A stretch of DNA of 64,000 bases from the NCBI RefSeq assembly GCF_016124325.1, contig NZ_WGNY01000022.1, positions 62,001 through 126,000 on the forward strand, written 5' to 3'. Made by a program: the position numbers and the translations under genes. This document shows positions 27,446-37,684 of the stretch, in pieces. The notes beneath the pieces are model-generated. The model did no database searches. It saw nothing but the letters and a program-made list of their open reading frames with translations, and had not been told where the DNA came from. This stretch comes from Phenylobacterium sp. (GTDB taxonomy: Bacteria > Pseudomonadota > Alphaproteobacteria > Caulobacterales > Caulobacteraceae). The first letter of the stretch is position 1. Each line of letters starts with the position of its first letter.

Positions 27446-28305
27446 AGTCGGCCCAACGCGAAGGGCTAAAAGAGCCGACCCATTGCCGCAGCGATCCCCC
27501 AAAGCACAACTTGAATGCCGGGCAGCACTGCGAAGAGCCAGCGGAGGCGGGCCACCATGTCAGCGGCATTCTCACCGACGGGCACCCCCGCCCACCAAAG
27601 TCCAGCGAACAAGCACGCGACCGGTAGGAGAGCAGTCGTGCTCATGGCAATGAGACCGGGGCCGATGATGTCGAGCGGGTGCTCTGAGTAGAAGTAGCTC
27701 GTCGCCATCTGCCATGTGACCCCAACATAGCCGCCCGCCACTGCGATGACCGCGACGTTTCGCGAGATGTCCACAATCGAGTCTCGCCACGGAAACGTGG
27801 CGGGGAGATAGATTGAGGCGGCTATGGCCACAAAGATCGAGGCAGCGATAGGAAGACCTAACAACGCGGCCATGCCGCCATAGGCCGCAAAAGCGTCGCG
27901 TCTCTGAGTCTCGGCAGTAATCAGTCTACGCTTCACAGCTTCAGCGCACCCAAGGCAACCGGCGCGCGATCTTCGCGCCCGTGGTGCCAACATCGCAGCC
28001 GTATACCAGCACCTCAACCCCAGCGTCGGCGGCTTGATCGAGCCCCAGCGCGAACGCCGGGTCGAGTTCGCGGCAGGCGGAAAATGCGTCACAGTCGGTG
28101 CGTTGCACGACGAAAAGCACCACGGCGCGATCACCTTCCGCGACCATCGCTTCAAGTTCTCGAAGGTGCTTGAGGGATCGCGCCGCTACGCAGTCGGGAA
28201 ACTCGGCGAGGCCGGGCGATCTCATTAGGTGGCAGTTTTTCACTTCGAGCCAAAGCCTGTGATCGGTCTTGAGAGGCGCGTTGTAAAAAGGCTTGTCATT
28301 CTTGA
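27446..28305. mobile_element. 860-bp insertion in sfsA carrying a replacement 3' end and a membrane-protein gene
   Basis: The seven-base sequence TTCTTGA occurs at both borders (27439-27445 and 28299-28305), each time at the codons for the V/F-K-N motif of SfsA. Between them lie a second, divergent sfsA 3' end and a membrane-protein gene with visibly lower GC than the flanks. No transposase or recombinase is inside. The segment leaves an in-frame, full-length SfsA but strands the old 3' end. Transfer by recombination is inferred; the exact borders could differ by a few bases. Confidence 0.65.
27466..27936 (-). CDS. Multi-pass membrane protein within the sfsA insertion
   Basis: A 156-residue protein with four hydrophobic segments (about 20-42, 55-76, 88-110 and 126-150) and short charged loops. 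It starts at GTG (27934-27936), four bases after the sfsA stop, so it is probably translated from the same message by coupling; an ATG 20 codons further in is an alternative. No family is recognised. Its base composition is clearly lower in GC than neighbouring genes and codons ending in A or T are frequent, consistent with recent arrival together with the replacement sfsA 3' end. Confidence 0.6.
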   Translation of the reverse strand: MKRRLITAETQRRDAFAAYGGMAALLGLPIAASIFVAIAASIYLPATFPWRDSIVDISRNVAVIAVAGGYVGVTWQMATSYFYSEHPLDIIGPGLIAMSTTALLPVACLFAGLWWAGVPVGENAADMVARLRWLFAVLPGIQVVLWGIAAAMGRLF

Positions 28306-28705
28306 CCTCCAGCCAGCAGGGCGGCCGGTCGGGATGCTCCAGCAGGAAGTCGACGCGGGAGTTCTCGCCGTAGCGCACCTCGCGTCGGTGGGTCGCATAG
28401 CCCGCGACTTCCGGGATGGCGCCCGCCGCGAGCGCCTCGGCGACGATGCGGTTGGGGTGCAGGGTGTTGATGCCCACGAGGCCGCCGTCGGCCTCCACCA
28501 GCTCCAGCGTGTGGGCGAGCTTGCGCTTGGGGTCGTCGGAGCGCGAGACCCAGGCGACCAGGCCGGGCGTGTTCAGGCCCAGCATCGCGCCGGGATTGGG
28601 GCAGTGGGCGGTGATCGCCGTCCCGTCGTCGAGGATCACGTCGGCGAAGAAGCGCTTGTAGCGGCTGACGAGCCGGCCGCGGGCCAAAGGCGAAGGGAAC
28701 TGCAT
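27941..28705 (-). CDS. sfsA: SfsA (DNA/RNA-nuclease-like fold protein), chimeric
   Basis: A 254-residue protein of the sugar-fermentation-stimulation family: [20 protein letters not shown] and [11 protein letters not shown] at the N terminus, [17 protein letters not shown] in the middle and [19 protein letters not shown] at the C terminus. It is about 20 residues longer than usual because WLEVKN occurs twice (PPCWLEVKN and HRLWLEVKN) with an extra segment between them. The second copy and everything after it come from the inserted segment at 27446-28305. The fold should tolerate or may be harmed by this extra loop next to conserved residues; whether it is active is open. Confidence 0.85.
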   Translation of the reverse strand: MQFPSPLARGRLVSRYKRFFADVILDDGTAITAHCPNPGAMLGLNTPGLVAWVSRSDDPKRKLAHTLELVEADGGLVGINTLHPNRIVAEALAAGAIPEVAGYATHRREVRYGENSRVDFLLEHPDRPPCWLEVKNDKPFYNAPLKTDHRLWLEVKNCHLMRSPGLAEFPDCVAARSLKHLRELEAMVAEGDRAVVLFVVQRTDCDAFSACRELDPAFALGLDQAADAGVEVLVYGCDVGTTGAKIARRLPWVR

Positions 28706-28746
28706 CGCGCGCCTATAGGCCAAGACGCGCGATGCAGGCGAGCCGG

Positions 28747-29445
28747 CTATGCCGCGGCGAGGCGGCGGCGTGCGCGCAGGGCGGCCCCCGCGAGGCCGAA
28801 GCCCGAGATCATCAGGGCCCACGACGTCGGCTCGGGAACGCCGCCCACCGCGCCCTCGAAGGTGGTGGTCACCGCCGCCAGGAACGGCTGTCCGTTCGGG
28901 AAGTTCGCCAACGACGTGGAGGCGAATTCGATGCCCGTCAGCGTGCCGCCCAGCGCCGAGATGTCGTACCGGTAGACGTCGAAGCGATTGGCGCCCGGAT
29001 AGGTGGCGGTGGCGAAGATGTCGGTCGCGACGTTGTTGTAGGCGGTCCAGTGGTCGCGGATGTTCACGCCTTCGATCAGGTCGACCGAGATCTGGTCGCT
29101 GCCGGCGCCCAGGAACGTGAGCGAACCGATATTCTTGCCGGCGACGCCGTAGCCGGAGTTCACGATCACATAGGCCGTATCGACGCCCGTTTCGTTGTCG
29201 GCGATCGAAACCGATTCGTCGGAGCCCAGCTGGATGACGCCCGTGCCGCCATTCCCGATGGACGAGATCAGGAAGTCGATGCCGCCGATCGTCACGAGGC
29301 CGTTCGGGTAGTCCGAGCCCGAGGTGTAGGTCTTGGCGTCGGAGTTGACGTAGGCGCTGAGATCGACCGTTCCGGCGCTGGCCGCTGAGGCCAGGCAAAG
29401 GCTTGCCGCCGCCGCGCAGGCGGCGGGCAAAAGACGCTTACTCAT
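28747..29445 (-). CDS. PEPxxWA-CTERM sorting-domain exoprotein
   Basis: A 232-residue protein with a signal peptide ([20 protein letters not shown], cleaved near ASA-GT), a beta-rich Asn/Gly/Ser body and a C-terminal tripartite sorting signal: [18 protein letters not shown] followed by an RARRR basic end. This is the PEPxxWA variant of PEP-CTERM found in Caulobacterales and sphingomonads, processed by an exosortase and linked to extracellular polysaccharide. No exosortase gene is in the window. A GGGAG lies before the ATG. Cohesive body without recognised catalytic domain. Confidence 0.88.
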   Translation of the reverse strand: MSKRLLPAACAAAASLCLASAASAGTVDLSAYVNSDAKTYTSGSDYPNGLVTIGGIDFLISSIGNGGTGVIQLGSDESVSIADNETGVDTAYVIVNSGYGVAGKNIGSLTFLGAGSDQISVDLIEGVNIRDHWTAYNNVATDIFATATYPGANRFDVYRYDISALGGTLTGIEFASTSLANFPNGQPFLAAVTTTFEGAVGGVPEPTSWALMISGFGLAGAALRARRRLAAA

Positions 29446-29640
29446 GATGTGATGCTCCCATACGACTGTGAGACGCTCCCAAACAGAGCCGTGTCACCCC
29501 GGGAAAGCGGTGCGACCCTAACCGTCCGCCCCGTGCGTCAGGAATGAAGTTCGCCTCTAGGGCGAGTGGCGCTATATCGTTGGTGGAAAGGCTCGGCGCA
29601 GTCGCTTGACCGGCGCCGGCCGGCCGGCTCCAATCCGCTC

Positions 29641-30435
29641 ATGCCGGACCTTCGCCATACGTCGGATCAACCAGATGACCGGGTCACCTGCGCGGTGCTG
29701 ATCATCGGCGACGAGATCCTCTCGGGCCGCACCCAGGACACCAACCTTCGCGACATCGCCCGCTATCTGGGCGTGATCGGCGTCGACCTGGCCGAGGCGC
29801 GCACCGTGCCCGACGTGCTGGACGAGATCGTCGCCGCGCTGAACGCCCTGCGCGAACGCTATGACTATGTGATCACCACCGGCGGGATCGGGCCGACCCA
29901 CGACGACATCACCGCCGACGCGGTGGCCGCCGCCTTCGGCGTGGAACTGTTCGAGCACCCCGAGATCCTCGACATGATGACGGCCCGCTGGGGCGCCGAG
30001 CTGAACGCCGCGCGCCGGCGGATGGCGCGGGTGCCGGTGGGCGGCGACCTGGTGAAGAACCCCGTACAGGGCCCGCCCGGCTTCACCATCGGCAACGTCT
30101 TCACCCTGGCGGGCGTGCCGCAGGTGATGCGCGGGATGCTGCAGGACGTGGGGCCCAGGATGCGCGGCGGGCGGCCCACCGTGTCGCGCACCGTGCGGGT
30201 GGTCGGGTCCGGCGAAGGCGCGATCGCCGAGCCGCTGGAGGCGGTGGCCAAGGCGCATCCGGACATGTCGCTGGGCAGCTATCCGTTCTACGGGCCGGAC
30301 GGCTACGGCTCGAACCTGGTGCTGCGCGGGCGCGATCCTGAGCAACTGCCGGTCGTGGTCGCCGAGCTGCTGGCGGCGCTGGCGGCGGCGGGCATCGCCG
30401 ACGCCCGGGAAGTGGAGATTGCGCCGCAGGCGTAG
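29641..30435 (+). CDS. CinA-like molybdopterin-binding domain protein
   Basis: A 264-residue protein built on the MoCF/MoaB-like fold: VTCAVLIIGDEILSGRTQDTN near residue 15 and YDYVITTGGIGPTHDDITADAVA near 80 are the family motifs. It corresponds to the N-terminal half of CinA (ADP-ribose pyrophosphatase / nicotinamide nucleotide domain) without the C-terminal NMN deamidase domain. The chosen ATG (29641) lacks a good Shine-Dalgarno sequence; the frame is open to 29566. A role in NAD or cofactor metabolism is possible but not shown. Confidence 0.85.
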   Translation: MPDLRHTSDQPDDRVTCAVLIIGDEILSGRTQDTNLRDIARYLGVIGVDLAEARTVPDVLDEIVAALNALRERYDYVITTGGIGPTHDDITADAVAAAFGVELFEHPEILDMMTARWGAELNAARRRMARVPVGGDLVKNPVQGPPGFTIGNVFTLAGVPQVMRGMLQDVGPRMRGGRPTVSRTVRVVGSGEGAIAEPLEAVAKAHPDMSLGSYPFYGPDGYGSNLVLRGRDPEQLPVVVAELLAALAAAGIADAREVEIAPQA

Positions 30436-30493
30436 CAATGGTTGATTTCGAGCCAGTCGAACGGGCCTGCGCCCGTTGTTCAGGAGCGTACCG

Positions 30494-30760
30494 ATGATCA
30501 CCCTGGTTCTGGCCGCCGCCCTGCTCGCCGCCGGCGAGCCCGCCGCCACCGACGCCGCGAAGCCCGCCGAGGCGGCCGCGAAGACCGAGAAGGCGCCCAA
30601 GGTCAACAAGGACGGCATGGTCTGCAAGCGCGAGGCCGTGCTGGGCAGCCGCATGAAGCAGCGCGTGTGCATGACCCAGAACGAGTGGGAAGAGCGCCAG
30701 CGCCAGGACCGCGCCGACCTGGACCGAGCCCAGACGAACACGCCGCTCTCGGGCAACTGA
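30494..30760 (+). CDS. Small secreted hypothetical protein
   Basis: An 88-residue protein with a short signal peptide (MITLVLAAALLAAGEPAA), an Ala/Lys/Glu-rich linker and a C-terminal motif with two cysteines: MVCKREAVLGSRMKQRVCMT followed by EWEERQRQDRADLDRAQ. The Cys-x14-Cys pair with basic residues is found in many small alphaproteobacterial exported proteins of unknown role; a disulfide is plausible. CAGGAG seven bases before the ATG supports this start over an upstream TTG. Confidence 0.72.
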   Translation: MITLVLAAALLAAGEPAATDAAKPAEAAAKTEKAPKVNKDGMVCKREAVLGSRMKQRVCMTQNEWEERQRQDRADLDRAQTNTPLSGN

Positions 30761-30776
30761 ATCCTTCATCCTGCGA

Positions 30777-30811
30777 TGATTCACAGGCCTGGTCTTCCGC
30801 CTGTGGATAAG
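30777..30811. promoter_or_regulatory. Perfect DnaA box within an inverted repeat
   Basis: TGTGGATAA at 30803-30811 is a perfect DnaA box (TTATCCACA) on the minus strand. It lies in an inverted repeat whose other arm (ATTCACAGGC, 30780-30789; right arm GCCTGTGGAT, 30800-30809) carries a degenerate copy (TGATTCACA). The structure sits between a small secreted protein gene and a ParA-type gene. It may act as a DnaA-responsive site or simply as a terminator stem. Confidence 0.5.
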
Positions 30812-30883
30812 TTGTGCATTAGATGACGCCCAGTGGGGTAGCGGGCGGCTACGGCCGCGCGCAAGGACGCTGCGAGGGCGCGC

Positions 30884-31606
30884 GTGAAGACGCTGGCGGT
30901 GATGTCCCGCAAGGGCGGGGCCGGCAAGACGACCGTGGCGGTCAATCTGACGCTGACGGCCCGCGCCATGGGCGTGCGGGCGGTGCTGGCCGACGCCGAC
31001 CCGATGCGCAGCGCCTGCGAGGTGCTGAAGGGTCGTGACGGCGCCGCCTCCCTGCTGTTCGAGACCAGCGCGTCCAAGCTGTTCGCCCTGACCGAGGCCT
31101 GCCGGCGCGGCGGCGCCGAGCTGCTGGTGATTGACACGCCCGCCGCGCCCGAGGCCGAGGTGGCCGAGGCGGTGAAGATGGCCGACCTGTGCCTGGCCGT
31201 GGCGCGGCCCACCTATCTGGACCTGGCGGCGGCGGTGCTTTCGGTGGCCGTGATCCAGCGGCTGGGGCGCGAGGGGCTGATCGCGCTGAACCAGTGCCCG
31301 CCGGCCCGCGCTGGGACCGAGCCGCCGTCGGTGGTCAAGGCGTTCGAGGCGCTCCGCTTCGCCAACCTGCCGGTGGCGCCGTCGGCGATGCGTTCGCGGA
31401 TGGTCTACCAGACGGCCTTCGCCCAGGGCCGGGCCGTGGTCGAGGCCGACCCCGACGGCCTGGCGGCCCGGGAGGTGCGCGACCTGTTCCGTCACGTCTG
31501 GCGGCGGCTGAACGGCGAACGGCCGGCGGCGATGGCCACCGCCAACGACGATCTCGCCCGCGCCGCGGCGCGCCGGGGCGGGCTGAGCCTGGCGCCCATC
31601 GGCTGA
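30884..31606 (+). CDS. Orphan ParA/MinD-type ATPase
   Basis: A 240-residue ATPase with a deviant Walker A MSRKGGAGKTTVAVNL (about 7-22), the second motif LADADPMRSA and Walker B ELLVIDTPA. These define the ParA/Soj subgroup that binds DNA nonspecifically and positions cargo. No ParB gene is adjacent, so its cargo (plasmid-like, chemoreceptor, carboxysome-type or other) is unknown. Start is GTG with GAGGG upstream. A consensus DnaA box lies 73 bases before the start. It does not match MipZ closely enough to use that name. Confidence 0.87.
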   Translation: MKTLAVMSRKGGAGKTTVAVNLTLTARAMGVRAVLADADPMRSACEVLKGRDGAASLLFETSASKLFALTEACRRGGAELLVIDTPAAPEAEVAEAVKMADLCLAVARPTYLDLAAAVLSVAVIQRLGREGLIALNQCPPARAGTEPPSVVKAFEALRFANLPVAPSAMRSRMVYQTAFAQGRAVVEADPDGLAAREVRDLFRHVWRRLNGERPAAMATANDDLARAAARRGGLSLAPIG

Positions 31607-31676
31607 CCCGAGCCGCCTTGACCTACGCAGGGGCGCCCGCGAGAAGTCCTCCCCAACGACGAGGAGGAGCATCGGG

Positions 31677-32456
31677 ATGGCGTTCAAACCCTTCGACCTG
31701 ACCGGGAAGGTCGCGCTGGTCACCGGCGGCAACGGCGGCATCGGCCTGGGCATGGCCGAGGGCCTGGCCGCGGCCGGCGCCAAGGTGGCGATCTGGGGCC
31801 AGAACCCCGAGAAGAACGCCAAGGCCGAGGCCGTGCTCAAGGGTTATGGCGTCGACGTGCTGGTCCAGAAGGTGGACGTGGCCGACGAGGCGGCGATCGT
31901 GGCGGGCGTGGCCGAGGTGATCGAAAAGCTGGGCCGGCTGGACTTCTGCGCCGCCAACGCCGGCATCGGCGGTGGCGCGCCCTTCGACGAGATGACCACC
32001 GAGAAGTGGCGGCGGGTCACGACGGTGAACCTGGACGCGGTGTTCTGGACCTTCCGGGAAGCCGTGAAGCACATGATCGAGCGCTCGGAGGCGGGCGACC
32101 CCGGCGGCTCGCTGGTGGCGACCTCGTCGACCTCGGCGATCCACGGCGCGCCGCGCAACGAGGCCTATGCGTCGACCAAGGGCGCGGTGCTGTCGCTGGT
32201 GCGTGGGCTGGCGGTGGAATACGCCCGCCATGGCATCCGGGCCAATTCGATCCTGCCGGGCTGGATCGCCACCGACATGACCGCCGGCCTGCAGGCCTGG
32301 GACAAGTTCAACGAGCGCGCCATTGGCCGCGTGCCCATGCGCCGCTGGGGCGAGGGCGAGGACTTCTCCGGCATCGCGGTCTACCTGGCCTCGGACGCCT
32401 CGAAGTTCCACACGGGCGACAGCTTCGTGATCGACGGCGGCTACACGATCTTCTGA
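31677..32456 (+). CDS. Short-chain dehydrogenase/reductase
   Basis: A 259-residue classical SDR. Cofactor motif [13 protein letters not shown] (TGxxxGxG), NAG in [10 protein letters not shown], catalytic YASTK (Y and K) with the serine in VATSSTSAI, and the C-terminal [11 protein letters not shown] typical of FabG-like enzymes. It reduces or oxidises a hydroxy/keto group using NAD(P)H. GAGGAGG precedes the ATG. The enoyl-CoA hydratase gene begins ten bases after its stop, so the two very likely act in one acyl-CoA pathway. Confidence 0.93.
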   Translation: MAFKPFDLTGKVALVTGGNGGIGLGMAEGLAAAGAKVAIWGQNPEKNAKAEAVLKGYGVDVLVQKVDVADEAAIVAGVAEVIEKLGRLDFCAANAGIGGGAPFDEMTTEKWRRVTTVNLDAVFWTFREAVKHMIERSEAGDPGGSLVATSSTSAIHGAPRNEAYASTKGAVLSLVRGLAVEYARHGIRANSILPGWIATDMTAGLQAWDKFNERAIGRVPMRRWGEGEDFSGIAVYLASDASKFHTGDSFVIDGGYTIF

Positions 32457-32466
32457 GGAGGCCGCG

Positions 32467-33261
32467 ATGAGCGACCGCTACGCCGCCTACCAGCGGCTGA
32501 AGTTCGAGCGGCCCGCCGACGGCGTGCTGCGGATCGTCATGAGCAATCCCGGCCGGCTGAACGCGGCCGACAAGGCCATGCACTGGGAACTGGCCCAGAT
32601 CTGGCGCGACATCGACGACGACCCGGAGGTGCGCTGCGCGATCCTGACGGGAGAGGGGACGGCGTTCTCGGCCGGCGGCGATTTCGAGATGATCCAGGAG
32701 ATCGTCGACGACTTCGACATGCGGGTGCGGATCTTCAAGGAGGCCCGCGACATCGTCTACAACGTGATCAACTGCGGGAAGCCGGTGGTCAGCGCCATGC
32801 GCGGGCCGGCGGTGGGGGCGGGGCTGGTCTGCGGCCTGCTGGCCGACGTCTCGATCGTGACGCCCGAGGCCAAGATCATCGACGGACACGCCCGGCTGGG
32901 CGTCGCGGCGGGCGATCATGCGGCGATCGTCTGGCCGCTGCTGTGCGGCATGGCCAAGGCCAAGTACTACCTGCTGACCTGCGATCCGCTCTCGGGCGCG
33001 GAGGCCGAGCGGATCGGGCTGGTGTCGCTGTGCGTCCCCGACGACCAGCTCGACGGCAAGGCGCTGGAGGTGGCGACCAAGCTGGCCAACGGCGCCCAGC
33101 AGGCGATCCGCTGGACCAAGCTGTCGCTCAACAACTGGCTGCGCAGCGCCGGCCCCGCCTTCGACGCCTCGGCGGCGCTGGAGATGCTGGGCTTCACCGG
33201 GCCCGAGGCGAAGGAGGGCCTGGCCTCCCACCGCGAGAAGCGACGGCCGAAATTCGTCTAG
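32467..33261 (+). CDS. Enoyl-CoA hydratase/isomerase family protein
   Basis: A 264-residue crotonase-fold protein: oxyanion-hole segments [15 protein letters not shown] and [22 protein letters not shown], and the C-terminal trimerisation helix region. The usual catalytic glutamates are not all obvious, so it may be hydratase, isomerase or another crotonase reaction. It forms a pair with the upstream SDR (ten-base gap, GAGGAGG). The stop codon overlaps the first base of a long inverted repeat that probably ends the transcript. Confidence 0.9.
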   Translation: MSDRYAAYQRLKFERPADGVLRIVMSNPGRLNAADKAMHWELAQIWRDIDDDPEVRCAILTGEGTAFSAGGDFEMIQEIVDDFDMRVRIFKEARDIVYNVINCGKPVVSAMRGPAVGAGLVCGLLADVSIVTPEAKIIDGHARLGVAAGDHAAIVWPLLCGMAKAKYYLLTCDPLSGAEAERIGLVSLCVPDDQLDGKALEVATKLANGAQQAIRWTKLSLNNWLRSAGPAFDASAALEMLGFTGPEAKEGLASHREKRRPKFV

Positions 33262-33309
33262 AGCACGTCCCGGCTGGCTTGAATCAAGCCAGCCGGGATC
33301 AACGTGCTC
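33261..33309. repeat. Long perfect-armed hairpin after the SDR/hydratase pair
   Basis: Outer arms GAGCACGT (33261-33268) and ACGTGCTC (33302-33309); inner arms CCCGGCTGGCTTGA and TCAAGCCAGCCGGG. The stem begins on the last base of the stop codon. The pattern is that of dispersed intergenic palindromes of Caulobacterales, and it can act as a transcript end. Confidence 0.75.
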
Positions 33310-33324
33310 GCGTCTTTCGATCTG

Positions 33325-33373
33325 GAGGCCTTCGGATCCCCTCACGACGCCTCATCGTGAGGGGGAAGGCCTC
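33325..33373. repeat. Second long inverted repeat
   Basis: Outer arms GAGGCCTT / AAGGCCTC and inner arms CCCCTCACGA / TCGTGAGGGG around a seven-base loop. Together with the preceding hairpin it forms a double stem-loop region between the hydratase and TonB-receptor genes. Confidence 0.7.
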
Positions 33374-33374
33374 T

Positions 33375-33430
33375 AGCCGGCCGGCTGTAACATCACCGGT
33401 GACGCCCCAAAAATTTGACGCAGGCGTCAA
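33375..33430. promoter_or_regulatory. Cluster of palindromes upstream of the TonB receptor
   Basis: Three short perfect palindromes in 56 bases: AGCCGGCCGGCT (33375-33386), TCACCGGTGA (33393-33402) and TTGACGCAGGCGTCAA (33415-33430, seven-base arms). The last, 57 bases before the start codon, is the best operator candidate. The regulator is unknown. Confidence 0.45.
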
Positions 33431-33486
33431 GAACACTTCACGGAGACACGCCACAGCCTCCCCCGCGATCGAGAGGAGAGGCGTTT

Positions 33487-35883
<2,397 letters not shown>

Positions 35884-35912
35884 CGGGTCAGGGCGCGGCG
35901 CGTCATCGCGCG

Positions 35913-36755
35913 CTAGTCGGTGAAGACCACCGTCTTGCGGCCGTTCAGCAGCACCCGGTCCTCCAGGAACCAGCGCACGGCCCGGGCCAGCACGCGACGC
36001 TCGATGTCGCGGCCCTTGCGCACGAGGGCGGCGGGCGTGTCGCGATGGCTGATGCGCTCGACGTCCTGCTCGATGATCGGGCCCTCGTCGAGGTCGGCGG
36101 TGACGAAGTGGGCCGTGGCGCCGATCACCTTCACGCCGCGCGCGTGCGCCTGGTGATAGGGCCGCGCGCCCTTGAAGCCCGGCAGGAACGAGTGGTGGAT
36201 GTTGATGCAGCGGCCTTCCAGCTGGGCGGCGAGGTCGGCCGAGAGCACCTGCATGTAGCGGGCGAGGACGACCAGCTCGGTCCCGGTCTCCTCGATCAGG
36301 CGCAGGAGGGCGGCCTCCTGCTCGGGCTTGGTTTCGGGCGTCACGGGCAGGTGGCGGAAGGCGATGCCCTGCAGGTCGGTGTGGGGAAAGGTCGACGCCG
36401 GATGGTTGGAGACCACCGCGGTGATGTCCATGGCCAGCTCGCCCTGGCGCCAGCGCCAGATGAGGTCGGAGAGGCAGTGGTCGGTCTGCGAGGCCAGGAC
36501 CATGACCCGGCGGCGCTCTCCGCGGCCGCGCAGCGTCCAGGTCATGGCGTATTCGTCGGCCAGCGGTTCGAGGATCGCGCGCCAGGCGGCGGCGTCGGAC
36601 GCGCCCGGGTCGAACACCACGCGCATGAAGAAGCGGCCGGTCTGGCCGTCGTCGTACTGCTGGGCGTCCAGGATGTTGGCGCCGCGCTCGAAGAGCAGGG
36701 CCGAGACGCGCGCCACGATTCCGGGGCGGTCGTCGCAGGAGAGGGTGAGGATCAT
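35913..36755 (-). CDS. purU: Formyltetrahydrofolate deformylase
   Basis: A 280-residue enzyme that hydrolyses 10-formyl-THF to THF and formate to balance one-carbon pools. The N-terminal ACT domain ([20 protein letters not shown]) is followed by the formyltransferase-like catalytic domain with [19 protein letters not shown] and [20 protein letters not shown], containing the Asn-His-Asp catalytic set. The ATG has a poor Shine-Dalgarno sequence and the protein lacks two or three N-terminal residues seen in relatives. It lies 49 bases downstream of the superoxide dismutase gene on the same strand. Confidence 0.95.
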   Translation of the reverse strand: MILTLSCDDRPGIVARVSALLFERGANILDAQQYDDGQTGRFFMRVVFDPGASDAAAWRAILEPLADEYAMTWTLRGRGERRRVMVLASQTDHCLSDLIWRWRQGELAMDITAVVSNHPASTFPHTDLQGIAFRHLPVTPETKPEQEAALLRLIEETGTELVVLARYMQVLSADLAAQLEGRCINIHHSFLPGFKGARPYHQAHARGVKVIGATAHFVTADLDEGPIIEQDVERISHRDTPAALVRKGRDIERRVLARAVRWFLEDRVLLNGRKTVVFTD

Positions 36756-36804
36756 CGCGGGCGAGGCCTTGCCGCCCGCGACGCCTCAGGTCAAGCCGTG
36801 GTGG

Positions 36805-37458
36805 TCAGGCCGGCTGGGCCTCGCCGGCGGGCGCCGGATACCGGTAGCCCTGGCCCTGGCCGCCGGATGCGGCGAGTTGGGCGGCGGCGAACTCCCAGTT
36901 GGCGAGGGTCTCGAACCAGCGCGTGAGGAACGTCTTCCGGTCGTTCTTGTGGTCCAGGTAGTAGGCGTGCTCCCACACGTCGCAGACGAGGATCGGGACC
37001 AGCCCGTCGCGGGTCAGCGTGTCTTCCGCGTCGTGGGTGGAGATCACCTTGAGGCCCTCGGGCCCGCTGACCAGCCACACCCAGCCCGAGCCGAAATGGC
37101 CGACGCCCTCGTTGACGAAGGCTTCCTTCAGCGCGTCGAGGCCATCGAACGCCTCGTCGATGGCGCGGAGCAGGTCGCCCGATGGCCCGGCGCCGCCGGC
37201 CGGCCGCATGCACTGCCAGAAGAAGGCGTGGTTCCAGGCCTGGGCGGCGTTGTTGAAGAGCGGCTTGTCGCCCTTGCGGTGGGCCTCAACGACCAACTCC
37301 TCGACCGGCCGGCCCGCCAGACCCGCCTTGGCCGCCAGATCGCCCATCTTGTCCACATAGGCCTTGTGGTGCTTGCCGTGGTGGGTGTGCAGCGTGTCGG
37401 CCGACATCAGCGGCGCAAGCGCGTCGTGGGCATAGGGAAGCGGGGGCAGAACGTACAT
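36805..37458 (-). CDS. Fe/Mn superoxide dismutase
   Basis: A 217-residue dismutase. Metal ligands are in LHTHHGKHHKAYV (His about 26), AWNHAFFWQCM, and DVWEHAYYLDH near the C terminus (Asp and His). GGAGPSGDLL is the usual loop before helix 6. Whether iron or manganese is used cannot be decided by eye. An AGAGG lies before the ATG. A GTCGGGA/TCCCGAC hairpin (37480-37497) sits 22 bases upstream, a possible regulatory stem. purU follows 49 bases downstream. Confidence 0.94.
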   Translation of the reverse strand: MYVLPPLPYAHDALAPLMSADTLHTHHGKHHKAYVDKMGDLAAKAGLAGRPVEELVVEAHRKGDKPLFNNAAQAWNHAFFWQCMRPAGGAGPSGDLLRAIDEAFDGLDALKEAFVNEGVGHFGSGWVWLVSGPEGLKVISTHDAEDTLTRDGLVPILVCDVWEHAYYLDHKNDRKTFLTRWFETLANWEFAAAQLAASGGQGQGYRYPAPAGEAQPA

Positions 37459-37479
37459 AGCGACCTCTGGAATGGAACG

Positions 37480-37497
37480 GTCGGGACCGATCCCGAC
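37480..37497. promoter_or_regulatory. Hairpin or operator upstream of superoxide dismutase
   Basis: Perfect seven-base arms GTCGGGA/TCCCGAC with a CCGA loop, 22 bases before the dismutase start codon. It could be a repressor site or a 5' UTR stem. Confidence 0.4.
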
Positions 37498-37684
37498 GTA
37501 TGACCAACTCCTACACGGCCGTGGCGTTCCTATGACCATCGCCACGTTTTGCGGTTGCAGAAAATCGCGCGAGCGGTCTCTTATTGGGCAGGTTGGATGC
37601 TCGCCCTCGCGCTGGGCGACGGTCTGACCTGAACTGTTCGCCGAGAGGCGACGGCGCCGACACGGGGCGCCCCAGGGGGTTTGA

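Noticed and set aside
30777..30811. Chromosomal origin of replication
   Set aside because: Only one perfect DnaA box and one degenerate copy are present, with no AT-rich unwinding region and no neighbouring origin genes.
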